The notes under the pieces are model-generated. The model ran no database searches, was not told where the DNA came from, and saw nothing but the letters and a program-made list of their open reading frames with translations. Source: Bacteroidota bacterium (lineage in GTDB: Bacteria > Bacteroidota > Bacteroidia > Cytophagales > Cyclobacteriaceae). From it: a stretch of 27,016 nucleotides of DNA. Below, piece after piece: positions 1 through 7,193 of the stretch. The stretch lies in the NCBI GenBank assembly GCA_023428695.1, contig JAEYWY010000004.1, positions 1-27,016 of the forward strand, given 5' to 3'. A program made the translations under genes and the position numbers. The first letter of the stretch is position 1; every line of letters starts with the position of its first letter.

Positions 1-830
1 ACGAGCTTGTCCTGCGTTCAAATTATCTCCAGGCAGATGAATCTACAATAAAGGTCCTTGACAAGGATAAGAAAGGTAAGACACACCTGGGCTATTATTG
101 GGTGTATCGGGCTCCTGAGTTAAACCTCGTTTTGTTTGATTATCGAGAGGGGCGCGGCAGGGAGGGTCCAAGAGATTCACTCAGGACTTTTCAAGGATAC
201 CTGCAGACAGACGGATATGGAGCTTATGATTACTTCGGCACCATTGCTGGCATTGTTTTGATGGCGTGCTGGGCACACACCAGAAGGAATTTCTTTGAAG
301 CGCGGTCCAATGATTTACAACGTTCTGACTATGCGCTTGAAACGATCCAGAAGATATATCTGATTGAAAGGCAGGCCCGTGAACAGGGACTAACTGGTGA
401 TGAACGAAAGAAGCTACGACAGGAACAAGCATTGCCTTTACTTCTGAAGTTTGAAGAATGGCTTAAGAATGAATACATGCGGGTTTTGCCGGAAAGTCCG
501 ATCGGCAAAGCCATTGCTTACGCATTGAAGCGCTGGGACAAACTGATGGTTTACACTACCGATGGCAGGCTGGAGATTGACAACAACCTGGTCGAGAACT
601 CTATTCGCCCACTTGCACTTGGTCGGAAAAACTACCTGTTCGCCGGATCGCATGACGCGGCGCGTAGAGCAGCAACCTTTTACAGCCTGTTCGGATCTTG
701 CAAAATCAACAACATCAATCCGCAAGAATGGTTGTCTGACGTATTCTGCCGCATAGACGATCACCCAATAAACCGGCTCGAAGAATTGCTCCCACACAAG
801 TGGAAGCCCACACAAACTTCAAATATGTAG
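1..830 (+). CDS. IS66-family transposase, C-terminal part (5' end outside window)
   Basis: The reading frame is open from the first bases of the window (codons from position 3) to a TAG at 828-830, so this is a gene cut by the window edge and not a gene starting at the internal ATG at 102. The translation carries the IS66 DDE transposase core: DESTIKVLD near the start with a catalytic Asp, then LQTDGYGAYD, CWAHTRRNFFEA and, near the end, DNNLVENSIRPLALGRKNYLFAGS with the catalytic Glu. The C-terminal SLFGSCKINNINPQEWLSDV segment is also typical of the family. IS66 transposases (TnpC) are about 500 residues long and normally follow tnpA and tnpB; roughly 275 residues are visible here. No frameshift is seen, so the element could be intact. 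Family assignment is confident; activity is unknown. Confidence 0.93.
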   Translation, partial: ELVLRSNYLQADESTIKVLDKDKKGKTHLGYYWVYRAPELNLVLFDYREGRGREGPRDSLRTFQGYLQTDGYGAYDYFGTIAGIVLMACWAHTRRNFFEARSNDLQRSDYALETIQKIYLIERQAREQGLTGDERKKLRQEQALPLLLKFEEWLKNEYMRVLPESPIGKAIAYALKRWDKLMVYTTDGRLEIDNNLVENSIRPLALGRKNYLFAGSHDAARRAATFYSLFGSCKINNINPQEWLSDVFCRIDDHPINRLEELLPHKWKPTQTSNM

Positions 831-846
831 CTCACCGGACGGATAC
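831..846 (+). repeat. probable right terminal inverted repeat of the IS66 element
   Basis: Immediately after the transposase stop lies CTCACCGGACGGATAC. Read on the other strand it begins GTATCCGTCCGGTGAG, which resembles the GTAAnCGTCCGGT-like ends I associate with IS66-family elements. The element would end at 846, and the next 8 bp (847-854) would be one copy of the 8-bp target duplication typical of this family. The left end is outside the window, so neither the repeat pairing nor the duplication can be confirmed here. Confidence 0.5.
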
Positions 847-1101
847 GTCTTGCCAGCTAAACTCGCACAGGTCCTTCGCTCGCTGCTGGCCACCGCACGT
901 GCCGTGCTCAGGACTGGTGCCGGTTTTTTATGTTATTTAATTAAACGGAGCGCAACGAGAGAGCCAGGTCTCACCCATTAGAAATGATAAATTAGAAATT
1001 AGAAACAGCCCCATCTTCCAGCGACGATCCCATCCCAATTTATCGCGCCCCTCCTCAAAAGACCTTCCCACTTTTCACTTTCACCTTTTAACTTTCGACT
1101 T
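847..1101. other. intergenic spacer with AATTAGAAAT repeats
   Basis: No gene is seen between the IS66 end and the metG stop. Positions 977-1003 hold three close copies of ATTAGAAAT, and 1065-1108 is a pyrimidine-rich run of CTTTCAC/CTTTTAAC/CTTTCAAC units. The ATTAGAAAT units match those at 16.36, 18.75 and 21.12 kb, so this is a degenerate copy of the dispersed intergenic repeat described at 16231-16445. Confidence 0.5.
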
Positions 1102-3198
1102 TCAACTTACCTGCGAACCAGGGTTAACCTCATCCGAAGGTAGAATCAGTTTCAACTTCCCATCCTTATCCTCTGCCATGAGAATCATCCCCTGTGATTC
1201 GATGCCCATCATTTTGCGCGGCGCAAGATTGGCGATGAGCGTAACCTGTTTGCCGACCATTTCTTCGGGAGAGTAGTGTTGCGCGATGCCGCTGAGGATG
1301 GTGCGCTTGTCGATGCCGGTGTCGACTAATAATTTCAATAGCTTGTTTGATTTCTCCATCTTCTCGGCGCTGATCACGCGACCGATACGGATGTCGAGTT
1401 TCGCGAAGTCATCGTAGACGATTTCCGGCTTCAGTGGTTTCACTGAAGTTTCGGCTGATGCTGTTGTCGCTGCCGGCGTTTCTGTTTTGCGCAGGCGCGC
1501 GATTTGTTTTTCGATGTCGGCGTCTTCGACGTTGCGGTATAACAATTCGGCTGCGTTCAGCTGGTGGTGTTCCGGCAGGGGTTCGATGAGTTCTTCCCTG
1601 ATCCAGAACTCTTTCCATTTGCCGTCGATGGCGGCGGTGTTGAACTGGCGCTTCATTGCTGCTGCGGCATCCGGGAGGAACGGCTCGCAGGCGATCGCGA
1701 TGTTACCTGCAACGGTAAGGCTATAGTTCAGGATGGCAGCTACGGCTTCCATGTCTTCCTTGCTGAGTTTCCAGGGTTCGGTGTCGGCCAGGAACTTGTT
1801 GCCGATACGCGCAAGCTGCATCATCTGGAATTGTGCTTCCCGGAAGCGGAAGTTCTTCAGGGCCGTGGTCATTTCCTTTACGGCCTTGTTCAGGTCTTCG
1901 TGTGCCTGCTCATAATGTGCGAGCACTTTCTTGCGGCGCTCTGTCGTGCCTTCGAGCAGTTTCGCTGACGGTACCTTGCCTTCAAAGTATTTCCACGTCA
2001 GCACCATCACACGGTTGACGAAGTTACCCAGTATCGCGACAAGCTCACTGTTGACTTTCTGCTGATAGTCTTTCCAGGTGAAGTCAGCGTCTTTGGTTTC
2101 GGGAGATATGGAGGTGAGTACGTAACGCAGTTCGTCCCTGCGGCCGGGGAAGTCGATGAGGTATTCGTGCAGCCACACGGCGTGGTTGCGCGATGTTGAG
2201 ATCTTGTCGCCTTCAAGGTTGAGGAACTCGTTTGCCGGAACGTTGTCAGGCAGGATAAAGTCTCCCGCGGCCTTGAGCATTGACGGGAAGATGATACAGT
2301 GGAATACGATGTTGTCCTTGCCGATGAAGTGAATCAGTCGCGTGTCGGGATCTTTCCAGTATTTCTCCCAGCTGTCGGGGAGGAGTTCTTTGGTGGCGGA
2401 GATGTAGCCGATGGGAGCGTCGAACCACACATAGAGTACTTTGCCCTTGCCTTCGGGTAGCGGTACCGGTATACCCCAGTCGAGGTCGCGTGTTATGGAC
2501 CGCGGTTGCAGTCCCTGGTCGATCCAGCTGCGGCACTGGCCGTACACGTTCGACTTCCAGTCATCGCGATGGCCTTCGATGAGCCATTCTTTTAACCACG
2601 TTTCGAATTTGTCAAGCGGGAAGTACCAGTGTTTTGTGGGGCGTAGTACGGGTGTGTTGCCGGATACGGTAGACCGCGGGTTGATCAGCTGCTTCGGACT
2701 GAGACTCGTTCCGCATTTTTCGCACTGGTCGCCGTATGCATTGGGGTTGCCGCAGTTCGGGCACGTGCCGATGATGTAGCGGTCTGCGAGGAAGATGCCT
2801 TCCTGTTCATCGTAGTACTGGTCGGACGTGTCTTCCAGGAACAGACCCTTTTCGTGGATGTTGAGGAAGAAGTCCTGCGCGGTTTTATAGTGAGTTTCGC
2901 CGGATGTGCGTGAGTAGATGTTGAATGCGATGCCGAAGTCTTCAAACGTCTGCTTCATCAGGTTGTGGTACTTGTCGACGAATTCGCGTGGTGTTACGCC
3001 GGCTTTTTTGGCGCCAAGTGTGATGGCTACGCCGTTTTCATCGGAGCCGCAGATGAAGACCACATCCTCGCCACGCAGGCGCAGGTAGCGGACATACGTG
3101 TCGGCGGGGAGGTAGGCACCGGCGATGTGACCGATATGAAGGGGACCGTTGGCATAGGGGAGCGCCGCGGTAACTGTCGTGCGTTTGAACTGTCTCAT
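1102..3198 (-). CDS. metG: methionyl-tRNA synthetase with fused C-terminal tRNA-binding domain
   Basis: Charges tRNA-Met with methionine in the cytoplasm. From the ATG at 3198 the protein has 698 residues. The class I HIGH motif is at residues 21-24, the zinc knuckle cysteines CPNC and CEKC are at 146-149 and 159-162, and the KMSKS-type loop reads KISTS at 332-336, a variant I associate with Bacteroidota and related MetRS. The last 110 or so residues (from YDDFAKLDIRIGRV) form the EMAPII/Trbp111-like OB-fold tRNA-binding domain that many long MetRS carry. The frame also permits an upstream TTG at 3225, but the ATG gives the usual N-terminus (RTTVTAALPYANGPLHIGH), so I prefer it. The gene stands alone on the minus strand, downstream of the TPR-kinase, with its own candidate promoter. 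Confidence 0.97.
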   Translation of the reverse strand: MRQFKRTTVTAALPYANGPLHIGHIAGAYLPADTYVRYLRLRGEDVVFICGSDENGVAITLGAKKAGVTPREFVDKYHNLMKQTFEDFGIAFNIYSRTSGETHYKTAQDFFLNIHEKGLFLEDTSDQYYDEQEGIFLADRYIIGTCPNCGNPNAYGDQCEKCGTSLSPKQLINPRSTVSGNTPVLRPTKHWYFPLDKFETWLKEWLIEGHRDDWKSNVYGQCRSWIDQGLQPRSITRDLDWGIPVPLPEGKGKVLYVWFDAPIGYISATKELLPDSWEKYWKDPDTRLIHFIGKDNIVFHCIIFPSMLKAAGDFILPDNVPANEFLNLEGDKISTSRNHAVWLHEYLIDFPGRRDELRYVLTSISPETKDADFTWKDYQQKVNSELVAILGNFVNRVMVLTWKYFEGKVPSAKLLEGTTERRKKVLAHYEQAHEDLNKAVKEMTTALKNFRFREAQFQMMQLARIGNKFLADTEPWKLSKEDMEAVAAILNYSLTVAGNIAIACEPFLPDAAAAMKRQFNTAAIDGKWKEFWIREELIEPLPEHHQLNAAELLYRNVEDADIEKQIARLRKTETPAATTASAETSVKPLKPEIVYDDFAKLDIRIGRVISAEKMEKSNKLLKLLVDTGIDKRTILSGIAQHYSPEEMVGKQVTLIANLAPRKMMGIESQGMILMAEDKDGKLKLILPSDEVNPGSQVS

Positions 3199-3252
3199 AA
3201 AGTGCTTAACGTGAATACAGGCCAAAAGGAGCCCGTTTTTTCAAAATACCCG

Positions 3253-3280
3253 CGAAGGTAAAAACGTTGACCCGGACAAA
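3253..3280 (-). promoter_or_regulatory. candidate Bacteroidota-type promoter of metG
   Basis: On the minus strand TACCTTCG (3253-3260) matches the Bacteroidota -7 consensus TAnnTTTG at all but one defined base. A T-rich TTTG/TTTT stretch lies 16-19 bp upstream (3277-3283). Transcription would start near 3247, about 50 nt before the ATG at 3198. The match is partial and the call rests on position as much as on sequence. Confidence 0.35.
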
Positions 3281-3310
3281 AAAACCGGTCGGTAAAAAGG
3301 TATGGTTGAA

Positions 3311-5467
3311 TCAGGTATGGCGGATCAGCGTCTCAGGGATTGTTTTCTGCGGCCAGTCATCCGGCGACGGGGGCGTGGCCGGGAAGGTGACGTAAAATTC
3401 GGTGTAGCCCTCCGGCGTGGTGAGCAGTCCGACCTTGCCACCTATTTTGGCTGTGGCCGTCTTGACGATGTAAAGTCCGATGCCGCCGATCTCGGAGCGT
3501 TCGGAGGCGCGGAAGAACATCTGGAACAGCTTGCCGGGGTTGGACTCGGAAATACCGATGCCGTTGTCGATGACGCGCGCCTTCACGGATCCGTTTTCCG
3601 ACGGCCCGATGTTGATCTCGACGAAGGAGTGTACGCGGTCGGAGTCGTTGTAAAACTTGATGGCGTTGTCGATGAGGTTTTCGAGCACGATGCGCACGAG
3701 TTCCTTGTCGGACTGGATTTCCATTTCCGGACCGCCCGCGATCTTCTTGCGGATCTCGATTTTGGTGGGCAGCCCTTTTTTGCGCTCGAGCACCATGATC
3801 TCGTTGACGATGCGGTCGAAGTCGATGCGCGATACGGTTATCTTCGAGTTGTTGATCTGGTTGACGATGAGCAGGCGCGTGAGTATGGAGTTGAGTCGTT
3901 CCGCGGTGAGGTCGAGTTTGCGCAGGTAGTCGAGGGCGAGTTCGTCGCTGACGTCCATGAGCGCGACGTTACACATGCCCTTGAGCGACGCGAGTGGTCC
4001 GCGGATATCGTGTGATGTTTTATAAATGAAGTTGTCGAGTTCGTCGTTTACCTGTTTAAGGGAGAGGTTCACGCGTTCGAGGTCGGCGGTTTTCTTTTCG
4101 ACTTCGCGGTCGAGGTCCTTGTTCTTCATCTCGAGCAGTTTGTTCTGACTCTGGATGGTTTCCTTGGCCTCGGAGAGCTGGGCGTTCACCTGTTTGGAGA
4201 CGCGGTTACTGCGCTGGAGCACGAGGATGAGCAGTCCCGCGAGAATGGCGATGATGGCGACGGCGACGTTGAGGTCGCGCTGCTGGCGGATCACAGCCTG
4301 GTTCGACGCGATGGTCTTGATGTTCTCGCGTTCGGCAAATTCAGTTTGTACTCTGGCAATGTTTTCAATGAGGCGCTCGGAGTAGATGGAGTCTTTGAGC
4401 TGGATGTAGCGCGATTGGTATTGGGAGGCTTGTTCGAATCTCAGGGTAGCTTTATATACATCGGAGAATTCACGATATGTTTCAATCAAAAGCTCCGCGA
4501 AATTTCCCGCGTACGCCAGTCTTTCACATTTGGTCAACGGCGATACAGCATCCTCCGGTCGACCCTGCTCGACAAGGATACGCGCAATGTATATCAAATT
4601 CTCGGCCTGAAATCGGGGGGAAGGCAATGTCTCCGCAATATTTAGGGATTCATGGAAACTGGAGAGGGCTTCTTCATAGTTCTTCATTCCATAGTTTGCC
4701 ACCCCTTGACCAAATTTCCCCTCCATTATGATTGCAGGTTGACACTTCCCTCCGCACGTGCTGAAGCCGTCTTTAAACGATTTTTCTGCCTCGGCAAAAT
4801 TCCGGAGTTGGTTGTAGCATAAGCCAAGATTTATGTAAAGTCTATCCAAGTCATAATTATTGCCTGATTCGAGCCGCTTACCTAGGGCTTTCATATAGAA
4901 AGAAAGCGCAGTTTCGTAGTTTTTTAATTTGAAATAGACAAGACCTATATTATTCATGGTAACACTGGTTTCGAAAACGTCATTGTCAGCTTCCCTAAGA
5001 GCGAGGTTTTCGAAATGGATCTTCAACGCCTCATCATATCTTCCTAAGAACGTATAGGAAATTCCGAGGCTATTGAGAATAATCCGATAATCCCTTTCAT
5101 GTTTGTTCCTCCTTGCGATGGGGAGTACCACTAAGAGTGTTGCGACTGCGTCGCTTGGTCGATTTAGGCGCATGAGAACAATACCTTTGAGTCTACCGCT
5201 CAAAACCATTCGAGACGAATCGCCAAGGTCGTGGGCAATGCCAAATGCTTCATCAATAAGTGTTAGCGACTCTTGATAATCATTGTGCAAAGCTTCTGAA
5301 ATTGACAAGTCGGTGAGCACTTCGAATCTTTCAATGCCAACTGCTGAAGGTAGTATCCTCCGAAGGCTGTCAGGGCTTCTTACTTGACAGAGCCCAGTAA
5401 CGCTCAGGAAAACCAAGATGAACGCGACCAGTAGCTTTTTTTCTTCGCAAGGGCCTATTTCGTACAC
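3311..5467 (-). CDS. TPR-repeat sensor histidine kinase (periplasmic TPR, one TM, HisKA-HATPase)
   Basis: A 718-residue membrane sensor kinase. A signal-peptide-like segment (KKLLVAFILVFLSVTGLCQ) is followed by TPR helices over about residues 40-350, a coiled stalk, a transmembrane helix at 399-417, a coiled linker (420-475), HisKA with the phosphoacceptor His486 in KTSHDIRGPLASLKG, and a HATPase with N box LENLIDNAIKFYN (595-607), G1 VIDNGIGI and G2 GGIGLYIVK. All catalytic motifs look intact. TPR domains on such kinases bind proteins or peptides; the ligand is unknown. The start is GTG at 5467, the only one available because TAA precedes it in frame. No response regulator is adjacent. Two tiny exported-protein genes diverge from it. 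It resembles sensors A-E over the TPR region, including the CGxxC at 238-242. The TPR half is AT-rich and the kinase half GC-rich. Confidence 0.93.
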   Translation of the reverse strand: MYEIGPCEEKKLLVAFILVFLSVTGLCQVRSPDSLRRILPSAVGIERFEVLTDLSISEALHNDYQESLTLIDEAFGIAHDLGDSSRMVLSGRLKGIVLMRLNRPSDAVATLLVVLPIARRNKHERDYRIILNSLGISYTFLGRYDEALKIHFENLALREADNDVFETSVTMNNIGLVYFKLKNYETALSFYMKALGKRLESGNNYDLDRLYINLGLCYNQLRNFAEAEKSFKDGFSTCGGKCQPAIIMEGKFGQGVANYGMKNYEEALSSFHESLNIAETLPSPRFQAENLIYIARILVEQGRPEDAVSPLTKCERLAYAGNFAELLIETYREFSDVYKATLRFEQASQYQSRYIQLKDSIYSERLIENIARVQTEFAERENIKTIASNQAVIRQQRDLNVAVAIIAILAGLLILVLQRSNRVSKQVNAQLSEAKETIQSQNKLLEMKNKDLDREVEKKTADLERVNLSLKQVNDELDNFIYKTSHDIRGPLASLKGMCNVALMDVSDELALDYLRKLDLTAERLNSILTRLLIVNQINNSKITVSRIDFDRIVNEIMVLERKKGLPTKIEIRKKIAGGPEMEIQSDKELVRIVLENLIDNAIKFYNDSDRVHSFVEINIGPSENGSVKARVIDNGIGISESNPGKLFQMFFRASERSEIGGIGLYIVKTATAKIGGKVGLLTTPEGYTEFYVTFPATPPSPDDWPQKTIPETLIRHT

Positions 5468-5583
5468 GGGTTATTAATCAAAAAGTATCAAAAAAAAATG
5501 AGGTCAACGACGTTACAGTTTTGGGTCACAATTAACGCAAAAGTTAATCCAACTCATAACTGAAAATCTAAACCTTCTAACCT
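5468..5583. promoter_or_regulatory. divergent promoter region with inverted repeat
   Basis: This 116-bp gap separates the divergent TPR-kinase and the small lipoprotein gene and must hold both promoters. It contains a perfect inverted repeat, ATTAAC (5531-5536) and GTTAAT (5543-5548), separated by GCAAAA, plus a run of nine A at 5491-5499. I could not identify a convincing TAnnTTTG box for either direction. The repeat is a candidate operator through which both genes could be co-regulated. Confidence 0.35.
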
Positions 5584-5721
5584 ATGAAAAAGTTACTTTA
5601 CTTGTTCGCGCTTGCCATCGCAGCCTCTTTATCAATCACTTCCTGCACCGAAGAGGAAGTTAAGCCTCAAACCGAGCTGATGAACGGTGGAGGAGAAGGA
5701 ACCCAAGGCATCGGTCGCTAA
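5584..5721 (+). CDS. small putative lipoprotein (45 aa)
   Basis: A 45-residue ORF from ATG 5584 to TAA 5719-5721. It starts MKKLLYLFALAIAASLSI, a classic export signal, followed by the lipobox ITSC with Cys at residue 26. Signal peptidase II processing would leave a lipidated peptide of only 20 residues, rich in Glu and Gly and ending GGGEGTQGIGR. There is no recognisable domain. The A-rich, SD-less upstream context is normal for the phylum. The next small gene follows after 49 bp on the same strand, suggesting co-transcription, and the TPR-kinase diverges upstream. The clear signal plus lipobox makes a real gene likely despite the size; function is unknown, and a ligand or cofactor of the TPR-kinase is only an idea. 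Confidence 0.62.
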   Translation: MKKLLYLFALAIAASLSITSCTEEEVKPQTELMNGGGEGTQGIGR

Positions 5722-5770
5722 AAGAGCGCATTTCAATTATTCTAATGTTACTTAAAAAATCCAGTCTGCT

Positions 5771-5947
5771 ATGAAAAATAAATTAATCCTTGCAATAGTT
5801 ACTGTATGTGCTATAGCTACGTTATCCTTCTCATTTGTCTCCACGAAGGAAGTCAAAGTTCAATCAGCTGTGGAACCTGTGAACGCTGTCCAACTGGATG
5901 GAGCACCCATTGGCGGGTTTGCCATGGGTGACCAATTAGAAAAGTAG
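5771..5947 (+). CDS. small exported peptide (58 aa)
   Basis: A 58-residue ORF from ATG 5771 to TAG 5945-5947. Residues 1-24 (MKNKLILAIVTVCAIATLSF, then SFVS) form a signal peptide with a plausible cleavage site after the SFVS region. The remaining roughly 34 residues begin TKEVKVQSAVEPVNAV and end LDGAPIGGFAMGDQLEK. There is no cysteine in the mature part and no lipobox, so it would be released into the periplasm or secreted. It lies 49 bp after the small lipoprotein gene and probably shares its transcript. No family is recognised. It has the format of a peptide-signal precursor or a small periplasmic modulator, but nothing in the sequence proves either. Confidence 0.6.
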   Translation: MKNKLILAIVTVCAIATLSFSFVSTKEVKVQSAVEPVNAVQLDGAPIGGFAMGDQLEK

Positions 5948-6239
5948 CGATTTTTTGTCGGACTACAAATCCGTAGACGAAGATTTGCGGTATATGCCTG
6001 CAATTATTGGTGAATTCCGATGTGTTAAGCTTGTAATACAAGCTGGCAAATGTACACTTCGATAAGGTTTTCCTCTTGGTTACCTTAGGACCTTGTCGGG
6101 CAATTACCACCTATCATGATGTAAAGTGTTAAGATCCGAGGTGAGGAGTGAAAAGGATTAATTAATTCTGTGTCAACCACCTAGGTGCTCTGCTTGAGTT
6201 ACAACGCAAAAAAAAGTGTACTTTAGGTAAGAACCTTAT

Positions 6240-6390
6240 CCCATCAGGTTTTAGGGTGATTCCAAGCCTGAAGGACGCCAGGTTCGCGGTTTAAGCCGGC
6301 TGTTGTAAGGAATCTTGTATGACTTAGGGTAGAATTACCCAAAATACCGGACAAATAAGGGGAAAATCCCGCCGGCTGTTTTTTCCTGAT
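6240..6390 (+). ncRNA. possible structured leader or small RNA
   Basis: Pairable segments on the plus strand include GATTCC near 6258 with GGAATC near 6310, a small hairpin GGGTA-GAAT-TACCC near 6330, and GGGGAAAATCCC near 6360 nested between two CCGG tetramers, followed by CTGTTTTTTCC, which is terminator-like. GCCGGCTGTT occurs twice (about 6295 and 6371). I do not recognise a known riboswitch class. The evidence is only by-eye pairing; a spurious set of complementary words in an intergenic region is the main alternative. Confidence 0.25.
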
Positions 6391-6404
6391 CTATGTAAGC
6401 AGAC

Positions 6405-6427
6405 CACTTAAAGTATTACTTTAAGTG
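6405..6427. promoter_or_regulatory. 11-bp-arm palindrome
   Basis: CACTTAAAGTA at 6405-6415 is followed, after a single central T, by its exact reverse complement at 6417-6427. It is AT-rich with no T tract beyond it, so it reads more like a protein-binding site or an upstream hairpin than a terminator. It sits 110 bp before the kinase start. Confidence 0.4.
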
Positions 6428-6486
6428 AAGTTTTCTTCATTTCCCGCCAAAAACTTACATCATTTTTCAGGTAAAAATTTAATGTT

Positions 6487-6504
6487 TGACCATCTAAATG
6501 GTCA
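6487..6504. promoter_or_regulatory. candidate operator upstream of the soluble kinase (7-4-7 palindrome)
   Basis: TGACCAT (6487-6493), CTAA, ATGGTCA (6498-6504) is a perfect inverted repeat with 4-bp spacing, ending 32 bp before the kinase ATG. The geometry equals that of the inverted repeats in front of the response-regulator gene, although the bases differ. It would overlap the core promoter if the leader is short. Confidence 0.45.
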
Positions 6505-6536
6505 CTTTTTAGTGCCTGTTTTAGCAACTTCAAAAC

Positions 6537-7193
6537 ATGTTCAGATTACCCTTTTCAGACAAAGCCGTAGCGCGCCAGGCTATGGAGGCTTGTGAAACAA
6601 TTATCACTGAAATGGGTGCCGATATTCACGATGACCTGATACAGAAACTATCCGTATTACGGCTTCACCTCGACAAGATTGAACGCTCCTCATTCGACCC
6701 GGAGGAAACCCGAAGCGCCGTTTTACGAATGCAGGCGGATTTTCAACTCATTATTGATTCCGTGAGGCGGATCTCCCGGCAGCTGTCACCCGTCAGAATG
6801 GAGGATGACTCCGTTGAAAAGAGGCTTGAAATGCTTTGCCAGAACATGGAAACCCCCGGCACGGGTCGGATTTACCATGCGTTCATTGGTGTTTCCCAGC
6901 CCTTGGCACCTCACGCTGAAAACTATCTCCTCCGGATGATTCAGGAACTCCTGCACAATGCTTTTCGCCATTCGGCGGCCTGGAACATTTGGGTGAGCTG
7001 GACCTGGTCGCCGAAGTCCGTGACAATTACTGTGGAAGATGACGGATCGGGATTCTCACGGCTCGAAGAATTTATTGCCAGGTTGAAAAAGAAGCACAAT
7101 TCTCTTCGAATGCGGGCTAATGCCATCGGTGCTACCATAAAATATTCAGCAGGTGAAAAAGGACTTTGTGCGCAAATCAAACTTCCATTATAG
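6537..7193 (+). CDS. soluble sensor-less histidine kinase (HisKA_3/HATPase, NarX-DegS type)
   Basis: A 218-residue cytoplasmic protein consisting only of the kinase core: no signal peptide, TM or sensory domain. The HisKA_3 dimerisation helix carries His31 in ADIHDDLIQKLSVLRLHL, the HDxxxQ pattern of LuxR-linked kinases (H31, D32, Q36). The HATPase has the N box QELLHNAFRHS (136-146) and G1 box VEDDGSGF (166-173). The usual glycine-rich G2 motif (GxGLxxMxxR) is degenerate, reading KKHNSLRMRANAIGA (185-199). By family it should autophosphorylate and pass the phosphate to a NarL-type regulator; the regulator gene lies tail to tail with a 6-bp overlap. Lacking an input domain, it must receive its signal from another protein; the adjacent TPR array is the obvious candidate. 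The start is the ATG at 6537; no better one is seen. Confidence 0.88.
   Translation: MFRLPFSDKAVARQAMEACETIITEMGADIHDDLIQKLSVLRLHLDKIERSSFDPEETRSAVLRMQADFQLIIDSVRRISRQLSPVRMEDDSVEKRLEMLCQNMETPGTGRIYHAFIGVSQPLAPHAENYLLRMIQELLHNAFRHSAAWNIWVSWTWSPKSVTITVEDDGSGFSRLEEFIARLKKKHNSLRMRANAIGATIKYSAGEKGLCAQIKLPL

Larger units (their letters stand above)
5948..6536. other. 589-bp gene-free region with inverted repeats
   Basis: No credible coding sequence is seen on either strand; the only longer minus-strand frame (5853-6110) runs through the small-peptide gene and has no protein-like features. The stretch contains a palindrome CACCTAGGTG at 6178-6187, a set of pairable segments at 6240-6390 (listed separately), an 11-bp-arm palindrome at 6405-6427 and a 7-4-7 palindrome at 6487-6504. 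The density of symmetric elements suggests a regulatory leader or small RNA upstream of the kinase gene at 6537. Confidence 0.5.

Noticed and set aside
977..1003. Repeated ATTAGAAAT units as a possible CRISPR or iteron array
   Set aside because: Units are 9 bp, irregularly spaced and only about three per site; they belong to the dispersed intergenic repeat.
3302..4015. Long plus-strand frame of 237 codons opposite the TPR-kinase
   Set aside because: Antisense to clear HisKA/HATPase coding sequence; composition reflects the GC-rich codons of the real gene and shows no motif.
5406..5414. CAGGAAAACC near the start of the TPR-kinase as a regulator site
   Set aside because: It lies in signal-peptide codons and lacks the outer arms of the dyad.
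5853..6110. Minus-strand 85-residue frame overlapping the small exported peptide
   Set aside because: No signal, domain or supporting neighbour; it overlaps the better-supported plus-strand gene.
6240..6390. Known riboswitch (cobalamin, SAM or c-di-GMP) in the kinase leader
   Set aside because: None of the conserved cores I know is present, so only an unclassified structured RNA is proposed.
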